The position numbers and the translations under genes were made by a program. A DNA stretch of 8,378 bases from Gemmatimonadaceae bacterium (GTDB lineage Bacteria; Gemmatimonadota; Gemmatimonadetes; Gemmatimonadales; Gemmatimonadaceae), in the NCBI GenBank assembly GCA_025453855.1, contig JALOPO010000056.1:1-8378 (forward strand), read 5' to 3'. This document shows, in pieces, positions 1 to 7,261 of the stretch (positions within the stretch are counted from its first letter, which is position 1; each line of letters begins with the position of its first letter). The notes under the pieces are model-generated. The model worked only from the letters and a program-made list of their open reading frames with translations, ran no database searches and was not told the origin of the DNA.

Positions 1-1175
1 CCCACACCCCGGAAGAAGTCGCGCAGCTCGGCATCGAAGCGCGCCGTCGCGAAGCGCATGGCATTCGTACGGCACGCGTCCGCCGTGATGGCATCGCCTC
101 GGGCGTCGAGCGTGGCGATCGCCTCGCACAGCGCGTCGGGCGACTGCGCCTCGTAGAAGACGGCGCCGGGCGCCTCGTGCGCGCCGAGCGGGCGCAGCGT
201 CTCACGCACCGCGCCGCGCGCATAGGCGAGCACGGGAGTGCCGCACGCCTGTGCCTCGAGCGGTGCGATCCCGAAGTCCTCCTCGGCCGCGAAGACGAAG
301 GCGCGCGCGGAGCGGAGCTCGGCCAGCAGCGTCGACTCGTCGACGCGGCCGAGGAAGCGCACGTTGGGCGGTGCGGCGCGACGCAGCCGATCGCCCTCCG
401 GGCCGTCGCCGATCACGCGCAGTTCGCGGTCGGGGCGCATGCGGAACGCGTCGCACATGAGGTCGACGCGCTTGTACGGCACGAGGCGTCCCGCGGTGAC
501 AAAGTGCGTGCCGCGCGACGCGACACCGGGCGTGAAGGCGTCGACGTTCACCGGCGGATGGATGACCGTCGCGTCGCGGCCGTAGTTGCGCCCGATGCGC
601 CCTGCCACCTCGTGCGAGATGGCGATGAACGCGTCCACTCGCCGCGCGCTCCGCAGGTCCCACGCACGAAGCCTGTCCAGCAGCCACCCGGCGGCGAGGC
701 GACGCACGCCGCCCCAGCCGAGCGCGTCGAGATACTCGTCGCGCAGGTCCCAGGCGTAGCGCATGGGCGTGTAGCAGTAGCAGACGTGGTGCGCACCGCG
801 CGGGATCGGCACGCCCTTCGCCACCGCGTGCGAACTGGAGAGCACGAGGTCGTAGCCCGTGAGGTCGAGCGACGCGATCGCCGCCGGCATCACGGGGAGC
901 GCCTTGCGATACCACGATGCCACGCCGGGGAGCGGCTGCAGGAACGACGTGCGCGCGCGCTTGCCGTGCAGCCCGGCGCGCAGCGGCGCCGGCAGGTGGT
1001 CGATGGTCGCGAAGAGGTCGGCCTGCGGGAAGAGCGCCAGGAAGCGCTCGAGGCAGCGCTCGGCGCCGGCCCAGGTCACCAGCCAGTCGTGCACGATCGC
1101 CACGCGCAGCGATGCGGCGTCGCGTGCGACGTGCCGCGGCACCGGCGTCGCCACCACGGACGCGGCGACCGTCAC
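1..1175 (-). CDS. Glycosyltransferase family 4 (GT-B fold), 3' end cut by window edge
   Basis: The frame is open from a GTG at 1175 to the window edge, giving 391 visible residues, close to the usual 380-400 of the family, so little is missing. Family 4 enzymes are cytoplasmic, retaining, GT-B transferases that move a sugar from a nucleotide sugar to a lipid-linked acceptor. Seen directly: an N-terminal VAIVHDWL (residues 25-32) followed by a GAE motif, a TPMRYAWD motif (136-143), the donor-phosphate-binding pair R230 and K235 in GRLVPYKR, and the E-x7-E motif E299/E307 in EDFGIAPLE. The TPMRYxWD type resembles WbaZ/mannosyltransferase-like enzymes of O-antigen loci, but the donor sugar cannot be read from sequence. 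The GTG start overlaps the upstream TGA (GTGA, 1172-1175). It leaves about 23 extra residues before the first strand, so GTG codons at 1157 or 1154 are alternatives. It is probably the last step, or one of the last, in building the repeat unit encoded by this operon. Confidence 0.91.
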   Translation of the reverse strand, partial: MTVAASVVATPVPRHVARDAASLRVAIVHDWLVTWAGAERCLERFLALFPQADLFATIDHLPAPLRAGLHGKRARTSFLQPLPGVASWYRKALPVMPAAIASLDLTGYDLVLSSSHAVAKGVPIPRGAHHVCYCYTPMRYAWDLRDEYLDALGWGGVRRLAAGWLLDRLRAWDLRSARRVDAFIAISHEVAGRIGRNYGRDATVIHPPVNVDAFTPGVASRGTHFVTAGRLVPYKRVDLMCDAFRMRPDRELRVIGDGPEGDRLRRAAPPNVRFLGRVDESTLLAELRSARAFVFAAEEDFGIAPLEAQACGTPVLAYARGAVRETLRPLGAHEAPGAVFYEAQSPDALCEAIATLDARGDAITADACRTNAMRFATARFDAELRDFFRGV

Positions 1176-2272
1176 GGGGCGAAGCCGCTGCGGCGCAGCG
1201 CGTCGATCACCTGTGCGGGCGGCACCGTCGGCTCGAGCACGCGATAGCACGTGACGCCACGCGGGAACGCCGCCGGGGTGATGCGTGCCGGGATGAGTGC
1301 GACCAGCGGACGCGCGTGGCCAAGGGCGAGATGGGCCACCAGCGACTCCGAGGCCACCACCGCCGCCGCCTCGCCGACGACGCGCACCAGCTCGGGCAAC
1401 GTCGTCTCGCCACAGCGATTGCGCACGCGGCCGACGGGTGCGAGCTCGGTGAGCCATGCGTAGCGTGCACGATCGCGCGCATCGCCCAGGACGTGCACCG
1501 GGGCCACGTCGGCGAGCGCCGGCACGAGCGTGCGCAGCACCGCATCGGGGATCGCCTTGGCCGTGCTCCGGCTCCCGGGCTGCAGCGCGATGAAGGGCGG
1601 GTCGACCGGATCGACCCGCGGGAGCACCGGGCCGGCGTACCGCACGGGCGCGAGGTCGAGCGCCTCGAGCACGTGCAGCCAGTTCTGTGGCAGGCTCGCG
1701 GCCTCGTCGTACCGGATGCGCGCGTCGTACCCCCACGACTCGCCACGCAGCCCGAATCCCGCGATCCACGCCGCGCCGCCGGCCCGCGCCACCGCCAGCG
1801 TGTTCGGTGTGGTGAGGCGCATGTCGAGGTAGACGTGCGGACCGAGCGCACGCAGCGCCGCCGCCGCCGACGCGCGGGTCTCGCGCTCCCGCCGCAGCCG
1901 TTCGGCCCAGGACGTCCCGGGGGCGTGCAGCCACGCGGCATCGTACTCCACCAGCGCGTCGACCCTGCCGTCGTCACGCAGCCACTGTGCGAGCGGCCGG
2001 CCCCAGCTTCCATGCAGCAGCACCAGCCGCGCCAGCGGCAGCTGCGTGCGCAGCGCGTGCAGCAGCGTCGTGACCTGCACCAGGTCGCCCAGGTGATCGG
2101 GGCGCGCGATGACGATCGTCGCCTGCGCGAGCGCCGGTCGCGGTCGCACCGTGCGCTTCGCACCGACTGCGCGCAGGCGATCGAGCGCGGCGAGACCGAG
2201 CACCGCCGCGCGCGGGTACCAGGTGGGGAGCAGGTAGTCGGCGCCAAGCACGCGGATCGTGCGCGCGGTCAT
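1172..2272 (-). CDS. Glycosyltransferase family 9 (ADP-heptose:LPS heptosyltransferase-like)
   Basis: A 366-residue cytoplasmic GT-B protein of the WaaC/WaaF/RfaF family, which transfers heptose or related sugars to lipid-linked or LPS-core acceptors. Seen directly: RPDHLGDLVQ (residues 57-66) carries the family's GD motif with D63; QPGSRSTAK (to K239) matches the family's PGa...K donor-binding segment; and ESLVAHLAL (E309 to H314) occupies the place of the usual D-[ST]-G-x-x-H motif. Here Asp is Glu and Gly is Leu, with the spacing to His kept. About 50 residues precede the GD-motif strand, longer than in typical WaaC, where it lies near the N-terminus. The ATG at 2272 overlaps the upstream TGA (ATGA, 2269-2272), and its own TGA overlaps the next gene's GTG. 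Its place between the Wzy-like gene and a GT4 gene suggests it builds the operon's repeat unit rather than the LPS core. Heptose as the sugar is only a family-based guess. Confidence 0.88.
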   Translation of the reverse strand: MTARTIRVLGADYLLPTWYPRAAVLGLAALDRLRAVGAKRTVRPRPALAQATIVIARPDHLGDLVQVTTLLHALRTQLPLARLVLLHGSWGRPLAQWLRDDGRVDALVEYDAAWLHAPGTSWAERLRRERETRASAAAALRALGPHVYLDMRLTTPNTLAVARAGGAAWIAGFGLRGESWGYDARIRYDEAASLPQNWLHVLEALDLAPVRYAGPVLPRVDPVDPPFIALQPGSRSTAKAIPDAVLRTLVPALADVAPVHVLGDARDRARYAWLTELAPVGRVRNRCGETTLPELVRVVGEAAAVVASESLVAHLALGHARPLVALIPARITPAAFPRGVTCYRVLEPTVPPAQVIDALRRSGFAP

Positions 2273-3579
2273 GCGCCGACCGTCACGCCGTCGCGTGCAC
2301 GCAGCCCCTCGCCCGCGATGAGGGCGAGGAAGGCCCACAGGAAGGCGACGGTGTAGGTGGGGTAGGTGAGGAGCGACAGCGCGAGCGCGGGGAGCGCGGC
2401 GCGGAACGCATCGCTGGACGGAATCGCCGCCCTCGCCGCCTGCCAGAGTCGCTTCCCGAACGCGAGCACCAGCGCCAGCCCCACCAGCCCCGTCTCGCTC
2501 AGGATCTCGACCCAGACGTTCACCACCGTCGCCTTCATGGGGCGCGCGACGGCGAAGATGTCGGTGAGGTTGTAGGCGCGATAGTGGTAGCCGAACTGCG
2601 TGAAGCCCACGCCCATGACGGGATGCTCGAGCGCCATGCGGAGCCCGGCGACGGTGAGGTCGAGGCGATCGAGCTTCGAGCCGGGGTCGTCGGAGACGAG
2701 CTTGTCGACGATGAACGCCTGCAGGTAGCCGGTGGGAAGGAGCACGATCACCGCCAGCGCCACCGCCCCCACCGCGCCGCCGGCAATGAGCAGCCGGGTG
2801 CGCGGGTCGCGCTCGCGCGACGCGCGGAACCAGCCGAGCACCATCCAGAAGAGCGCCAGCGACACGGTGTTCGCCGTCGAGAAGGTGATCAGCATCGTCA
2901 CCGAGAGGGCGAGCGCCGCGCGGTACCAGCGCAGCCATGCCGCCACCGCCACCGAGCAGAGGACGTACATCGCGAAGTAGTTCCCCTCCTCGAACGTCCC
3001 GCCGCGAAAGAGCTCCCGGCCGCCGACGTTGATGATCTGCGGCTGCTCCATGCCGGGAAGCAGCGGGGCGGGGAGCGCGAAGACGGAGCTCAGGAAGAGG
3101 ACCCACGCGTACGTCGCCGATGCCGCCGCGCCGATCATCCACCAGCGCGCCACGCGGCGCGGCTCCTCGTACGCCACGCTGGCCACGAGGAGGAAGGCCC
3201 ACAGCGCGAGCCCGAGATAGCCGCTCTTGAGCACCGCGTCACCGACGGGGCCGAAGCGCGTGCTGAAGCCCGAGCCGTCGAACGTCGATGGCGGCGCGAC
3301 GAGCCGGTATGCGGTGCCCGCCATCGCCCAGACCGCGAAGAGCAGCATGGGGGCGAGCACGCGCAGCGAGCCGCGTGCGACGCGCACGCGCCCCTCGGCG
3401 AACGCGATCACGGCGCTCGCGACGAGCACGAGCTCGTACAGCTTGAGCGGGAAGCCGACGCGGATCGTCAGCGCATAGGTGAACGGGAGCGTCGCCAGCA
3501 CCGCGAGCGCGGCAGCGGTGCGCACCGACAGCGGCCGCGTCGCGAGCGCCCCCGGAACGGCGGGCGCGAACGCCGTCAC
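2269..3579 (-). CDS. Wzy-type polysaccharide polymerase (O-antigen ligase/polymerase family)
   Basis: A 436-residue inner-membrane protein with about 10-11 hydrophobic segments (roughly 22-38, 47-62, 74-92, 117-137, 146-168, 198-250 as two or more, 264-283, 365-376, 394-424). A long loop of about 70 residues (285-356) holds EHPVMGVGFTQFG (318-330), the HPxxGxGxxxF signature of the Wzy_C/WaaL superfamily, and VN-x9-GLVG (353-367). In this pathway Wzy joins undecaprenyl-linked repeat units at the periplasmic face. Polymerase is preferred over ligase because the gene sits next to a Wzz-like gene and shares an operon with a Wzx-like gene, and because the ligase-type H[NSQ]-x9-GxxG motif has Val353 where the His is expected. 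The start is GTG at 3579, overlapping the TGA of the co-polymerase gene (GTGA, 3576-3579). Longer versions of this frame to 4488 only shadow the upstream gene and carry no membrane segments. Ligase activity cannot be excluded. Confidence 0.88.
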   Translation of the reverse strand: MTAFAPAVPGALATRPLSVRTAAALAVLATLPFTYALTIRVGFPLKLYELVLVASAVIAFAEGRVRVARGSLRVLAPMLLFAVWAMAGTAYRLVAPPSTFDGSGFSTRFGPVGDAVLKSGYLGLALWAFLLVASVAYEEPRRVARWWMIGAAASATYAWVLFLSSVFALPAPLLPGMEQPQIINVGGRELFRGGTFEEGNYFAMYVLCSVAVAAWLRWYRAALALSVTMLITFSTANTVSLALFWMVLGWFRASRERDPRTRLLIAGGAVGAVALAVIVLLPTGYLQAFIVDKLVSDDPGSKLDRLDLTVAGLRMALEHPVMGVGFTQFGYHYRAYNLTDIFAVARPMKATVVNVWVEILSETGLVGLALVLAFGKRLWQAARAAIPSSDAFRAALPALALSLLTYPTYTVAFLWAFLALIAGEGLRARDGVTVGA

Positions 3580-4646
3580 CGGATCGCGCCCCGGCGTGCA
3601 GGCTCGGCGGGGGCCGGTCGGGCCGGCGTGATGCTCGGCTCGAGCCGGCGCGCCTGCTGCTGCCGCTCCTGCAGCACCGCCACCACGGCCGAGGCGAGCG
3701 CCGCGAGGAAGGCGACCACCGCGCCGATCGCCCCCCACGGCAGCGGGCGCTGCTGCGGCCGATCCGGCGGCACCGCGCGATCGATCGTGGTGATCAGCGG
3801 CGTGTCGCGCACCTCGGCCACGCGGCTCTCCTCGAGCGTCGTGGTGAGGCCGAGCAGCACCTCGCGCTTGATCTCCACCTGCCGCACCAGCGACTCGTAC
3901 TCCTCCGCGAGACGCGGCGAGAGACGGAAGCCGCGGTTGTTCTCCAGGAAGTCGCGCTTGGCCCCTTCGGCCGCCTTGAGCTCGGCCTGCGCCACCTGCA
4001 GCCGCTTCTCGGCGAAGCGACGCTGCTCGCGCGAGGAACGCTGGCGACGCTCGAGGTTGAAGGTGTTGAGCAGCTCGAGCATCCGCGTCGCCACGGCCGA
4101 GGCGAGCTGCGGGTCGTCCATCTTCACCTCGAGCGACACGATGCTGCTGCGCCGCACCACGTCGACGACCACGCGATCCTCGAGGTCGCGCAGCCCCTCG
4201 CCGAGCCGCGTGGCGGGAGTGCGCCCGCCGGCATCGAGCAGGTCGAGCAATGGCACCGTGCGCGCCGGGTTCTCCGGATCGCGGAAGCGCGTCTCGAGCG
4301 TGGCGGTGAGGAGCTCGCGGCTGGTGAGCACGTCGGCGAGGAAGGTCGCCGACGGCCCGTCGTTGAGCTTCGACGTGAGCGAGCCGAGTCCATCGCTCCC
4401 CATCAGCTTCCCGAGCCCGCCGAGTGCGCCGGCGAGCACCGAGCCCGACGAGCTCTGTTCGACGACGAAGGTGGTCGAGGCGACCCACGACTTGGGCCAG
4501 AGGAGCGCCGCGGTGGCGCCCACGAGCGCCGCGGTCGCCGGCCAGATGACGAAGCGTCGCCAGCGCGCCAGCAGTCCGCGACGCAGCTCGACGATCGAGA
4601 GCTCGTCGAGCGCGGGGGCGACCACCGGGACGACGTCAGGCGTCAT
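3576..4646 (-). CDS. Wzz-type polysaccharide co-polymerase (chain-length determinant), no kinase domain
   Basis: A 356-residue inner-membrane protein with the classic co-polymerase layout. A short cytoplasmic N-terminus leads to a first membrane helix (about 32-50). Then come the conserved Wzz segment (KSWVASTTFVVE, 52-63), a glycine-rich stretch (68-90), a charged helical/coiled-coil periplasmic region (about 190-275) with ENNRGFRLSPRLAEEYESL in it, a proline-rich approach (AVPPDRPQQRPLP, 291-303) and a second membrane helix (about 305-325). Wzz proteins oligomerise around Wzy and set the modal polymer length. The 30-residue cytoplasmic tail has no Walker motif and no tyrosine cluster, so unlike Wzc it has no fused autokinase. 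The ATG at 4646 overlaps the GT2 gene by 11 bases (ATGACGCCTGA, 4636-4646). It lies directly upstream of the polymerase gene, its expected partner. Confidence 0.93.
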   Translation of the reverse strand: MTPDVVPVVAPALDELSIVELRRGLLARWRRFVIWPATAALVGATAALLWPKSWVASTTFVVEQSSSGSVLAGALGGLGKLMGSDGLGSLTSKLNDGPSATFLADVLTSRELLTATLETRFRDPENPARTVPLLDLLDAGGRTPATRLGEGLRDLEDRVVVDVVRRSSIVSLEVKMDDPQLASAVATRMLELLNTFNLERRQRSSREQRRFAEKRLQVAQAELKAAEGAKRDFLENNRGFRLSPRLAEEYESLVRQVEIKREVLLGLTTTLEESRVAEVRDTPLITTIDRAVPPDRPQQRPLPWGAIGAVVAFLAALASAVVAVLQERQQQARRLEPSITPARPAPAEPARRGAIR

Positions 4647-5763
4647 GGGAGCGGAGCGTGGGGACGGGAGCGGTCCGGGTCGTGGCGAGTGCGCGGTCGC
4701 CCTGCACGAGCAGCCGCACGATCGCCTTCGCGCGATCCGGCTGCCGGCGCACGAGCAGGCGCCAGGCCGCCGCACCGACCAACCCGAAGTATACGGTCGG
4801 CAGCGCCCAGACGAAGAAGCGGCGGGTGAGGCGCAGCCGCGCGGCGATCCCCCAGAGATCGGCCACCGCGCTCTTGGGGCCGCTCTGCCCGCCGCCGGCC
4901 GTCGCCCCCTCGCGATGCCAGACGATCGCCTCCGGGATCACGGCGCCCTCCCAGCGGCCACGGGCACGTGCCGCCCAGTCGAGCTCCTCGCCGTAGAGCA
5001 GCGCGGCCTCGCTCAGGGCGCCGACCTCGCGCACCGCCGCGTGGCGCAGCACCCAGCTCGCACCGTACACGGCCTCGGGCCACACGAGCCGGCGATCGGC
5101 GCGCGCCGTCGTGTCGGCGGCCCGCACCTCGCGCGCGGTCGCCGCCCGCGCATCGACGTGCTCGCCATCGCCCATGCGCGAGCCGCGCGCGAACCACGGC
5201 GACCAGGCGAGCCGCCCGTCCGACTGGCGCACGTGCGGTGCGGCGTGATAGCGCACCTCGGTCCCCCACTGGCCCACCGTCGCATCCATGGCGACCCGTG
5301 CGCGGATGGCGGCCACCGCGTGCGCATCGACCACCGTGTCGTTGTTCAGCAGCCAGGTGGCATGCACGTCGGGATCGGCGAGGGCGACACGCAGGCCGAC
5401 GTTCATGCCGGCGCCGAAGCCACGATTCGCTGCGGCACGGACGTAGGTCCACGGCGCACACGTTGCCGGCGCCGCGGGGAGCGCGGCTTCCGACAGGCGC
5501 TGCCATCGCGCGGTCGGCACACCACGCGTGGGCCACCATCGCGGCGCGAGCGGATCGTCCGCCGACGGCGCTGGCAGCTCGCACGCGTCACCGGCGAGCC
5601 AGCGCTGCAGCAGCGCGGCGAGCTCCGCCTCGGCCCCGTTGTCCACGACGATCACGCGCATCGCCGGCGCCTCAGTCTGTCGCGCGAGGCTCTCCAGGCA
5701 GGCGATGGTGTCGCGCGTCCCGCGATGGTGCAGGACGACGATGGCGAGTGGTGCGCCCGTCAC
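4636..5763 (-). CDS. Glycosyltransferase family 2, WbbL/rhamnosyltransferase-like
   Basis: A 375-residue GT-A enzyme that should add a sugar to the growing lipid-linked repeat unit at the cytoplasmic membrane face. Seen directly: LAIVVLHHRG (6-15), VIVVDNG with D41 (37-43), NRGFGAGMNVGL (113-124), the NND metal-binding (DxD-type) motif (140-142), YGEELDWAAR (257-266) as the acceptor-side EDxDxxxR-type motif, and WHREGATAGG (282-291). The NRGFGAGMN/NND combination is typical of WbbL-like rhamnosyltransferases, but the donor is not certain. Between D41 and N113 are 72 residues, roughly 30 more than usual, suggesting an inserted loop at about 55-105. A hydrophobic helix at about 317-337, followed by an Arg-rich segment, probably anchors it to the membrane. 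The GTG at 5763 forms a GTGA overlap with the flippase stop (5760-5763). No in-frame ATG lies before the first strand, which supports GTG as the start. Confidence 0.92.
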   Translation of the reverse strand: MTGAPLAIVVLHHRGTRDTIACLESLARQTEAPAMRVIVVDNGAEAELAALLQRWLAGDACELPAPSADDPLAPRWWPTRGVPTARWQRLSEAALPAAPATCAPWTYVRAAANRGFGAGMNVGLRVALADPDVHATWLLNNDTVVDAHAVAAIRARVAMDATVGQWGTEVRYHAAPHVRQSDGRLAWSPWFARGSRMGDGEHVDARAATAREVRAADTTARADRRLVWPEAVYGASWVLRHAAVREVGALSEAALLYGEELDWAARARGRWEGAVIPEAIVWHREGATAGGGQSGPKSAVADLWGIAARLRLTRRFFVWALPTVYFGLVGAAAWRLLVRRQPDRAKAIVRLLVQGDRALATTRTAPVPTLRSHDA

Positions 5764-7241
5764 GACGCCCCCGCGAGGCGCGCGCGCAGGAGGCGCAGCG
5801 CGTCGGGCGGCATGGTGGCGATCGTGACCAGCGCCACCAGCGCGACGGCGAGCCAGGGCGTCACGTCGCCGTGCGCGAGGACGAGAGCGGCTGCGGTCAC
5901 GAGCCCACCCGCACCGATGACGAGGCGTGGCCACGTGCCGGGACTGGGCGGGACGTGGCGCGCGGCCAGCCACGCGACGGCGACGAGATCGACGGTGGCC
6001 CGCGCCGTCCACGCGATCGCCGCCCCCTCGATCCCCATGACCTGCAGCCCGACCCAGAGCGCGACGAGATAGGGCCCCACCTCGACCACGTTGACCAGCG
6101 CCACGGCACGCGCGCGGCCGGTGGCCTGCAGGAGGACGAAGGGGACGATGGCCAGCGAGTTCGCCGCCGTGCCGATCGCCAGCCAGGCGAGCACGCGCGC
6201 GCTGCTCGCCGGCCACGCGCCTCCGGCGAGGACGACGAGCACGAGGGGAGCCGCCACCAGCGCCGCGGTCATCGCCGGGAGCACCAGGGCCGCGGTGACG
6301 CGCAACGCGAGTGCATGCAGCGCGGCCACCTCGCTTGCCGCGCGCACGCGTGCGAACGCCACGGCGGGGAAGAGCGACGCGCAGACGGCGCTGGGGACGA
6401 TCCACGCCTTGGTCACGACCTCGTACGGCACCGCGTAGTGCGCCACCGCGGCGGCACCGAGCAGCGCACCGATGACGAAGCGGTCGATGCCGGCGAGCAG
6501 GGGGCTGAGCACGTTGCTCACCGTGATCCACGTACCGTCGCGCAGGAGCGCGGGCGTGGTGCCGGCGCGCGCGGGCGCGTGCAGCGTGACGAGCCGCGCG
6601 GCGCGCGACCGCAGTCGCCACCAGGCCCACAGGCGCACGACGAGCAGGAGCGCGGCGGTGACCCACAGCGCCTGCGTGATCGGGAGCAGCGCCAGCGGCA
6701 CGGCGAAGGTCGCCGCGTTCACGAGCCCGCGTACGAGGCTCACCTCGCCGAATCGCCGCGCGGCTTCGAGTGCCGCCCGAGGCGCCGCCGCCGCCACCGT
6801 CGCCGGCACCGCGGCGCAGAAGAGGAGCGTCGACCAGGTCGCGTCGTCGCGCAGCGCGGCGGGGAGCCCGAGTTGGCGACGCACGTACCAGGTGCCCACC
6901 GCGCAGCCCGCGATCGCGACGACGCTCGACACGACGAGCAGCGCGCGCTCCGCGGAGCGCACGGCATGCCCCTCGTCGGCGAGTTGCCCGTGTGCGTCGG
7001 CTTCGGCGAGGCGCCGCACGAGGGCGCGCCCGAGCCCGAAGTCGAGGAGCTGCACGATGGCCAGCCAGCTCCACGCCAGCGCGAGGAGCGCGATGCGCTC
7101 GGCGCCGAGCGCGCGCGTCAGCACCGGGAGTGCGAGCAGCGCGAGCGCCAGCGGCAGCACCGAGGCCACGAACGTCTGCGCGGCGCCCGTGAGGACGCCG
7201 CGCGAGGCACCGCTGCGTGGAGGCGGGACGGCCGACGACAT
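5760..7241 (-). CDS. Wzx-type oligosaccharide flippase (MOP superfamily)
   Basis: A 493-residue integral membrane protein with about 12-14 hydrophobic helices along its whole length. It belongs to the polysaccharide-synthesis branch of the MOP exporters, which flip undecaprenyl-diphosphate-linked repeat units across the inner membrane. Seen directly: PVLTRALGAERIALLALAW (39-57) is the usual first helix-loop; LLDFGLGRALVRRLA (65-79) is the DFGLG motif; GIDRFVIGALLG (251-262) followed by AHYAVPYEV (267-275) is the central 'DR..IG..LG....Y..PYE' block; LQATGR (371-376) is the late 'LLQAxGR' motif. The ATG at 7241 is the only good start between the upstream stop and the first helix, and leaves a short charged N-terminus. 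It stands 20 bases after the OPX stop with no clear Shine-Dalgarno sequence. The frame stays open to 7883, but that stretch overlaps the OPX gene and is not coding in this frame. The substrate should be the repeat unit made by the operon's three glycosyltransferases. Confidence 0.93.
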   Translation of the reverse strand: MSSAVPPPRSGASRGVLTGAAQTFVASVLPLALALLALPVLTRALGAERIALLALAWSWLAIVQLLDFGLGRALVRRLAEADAHGQLADEGHAVRSAERALLVVSSVVAIAGCAVGTWYVRRQLGLPAALRDDATWSTLLFCAAVPATVAAAAPRAALEAARRFGEVSLVRGLVNAATFAVPLALLPITQALWVTAALLLVVRLWAWWRLRSRAARLVTLHAPARAGTTPALLRDGTWITVSNVLSPLLAGIDRFVIGALLGAAAVAHYAVPYEVVTKAWIVPSAVCASLFPAVAFARVRAASEVAALHALALRVTAALVLPAMTAALVAAPLVLVVLAGGAWPASSARVLAWLAIGTAANSLAIVPFVLLQATGRARAVALVNVVEVGPYLVALWVGLQVMGIEGAAIAWTARATVDLVAVAWLAARHVPPSPGTWPRLVIGAGGLVTAAALVLAHGDVTPWLAVALVALVTIATMPPDALRLLRARLAGAS

Positions 7242-7261
7242 GCCCGCGGGCCGCGTGGCGC
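7242..7261 (-). other. Only intergenic spacer in the window, between OPX and flippase genes
   Basis: Twenty bases separate the TAG of the OPX gene (7262-7264) from the ATG of the flippase gene. The ten bases touching the start codon (7242-7251) are a perfect palindrome, gcccgcgggc. There is no AGGAGG-like site. The palindrome has no loop and no following T-run, so it is not a terminator. It could be chance in GC-rich DNA. Confidence 0.6.

Noticed and set aside
202..915. A minus-strand 237-codon frame inside the GT4 gene.
   Set aside because: It is out of frame with the GT4 gene and has no family features.
177..2356. Plus-strand frames at 177-1247 and 917-2356.
   Set aside because: Low-complexity Arg/Ala/Gly/His-rich products lying opposite the GT4 and GT9 genes, which carry convincing family motifs.
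1172..3202. GT9 as a 676-residue protein starting inside the polymerase gene.
   Set aside because: The first part is a shadow of the polymerase frame. The ATG at 2272 overlaps the polymerase stop and precedes the GT-B domain.
2269..4488. Polymerase as a 739-residue protein starting inside the co-polymerase gene.
   Set aside because: The extra part has no hydrophobic helices and mirrors the coiled-coil gene. The GTG at 3579 fits the overlap pattern.
2584..6072. A 1162-codon plus-strand open frame antisense to four or five genes.
   Set aside because: Its translation is Arg/Ala/His-rich low-complexity sequence with no recognisable domain, while the opposite strand encodes clear families. Long antisense frames are common in GC-rich genomes because stops are rare in the mirror frame.
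4636..7074. GT2 as an 812-residue fusion with a long N-terminal domain.
   Set aside because: Upstream of residue 1 of the GT2 domain the frame only shadows the flippase gene and is Arg-rich with no fold. The GTG at 5763 overlapping the flippase stop is the natural start.
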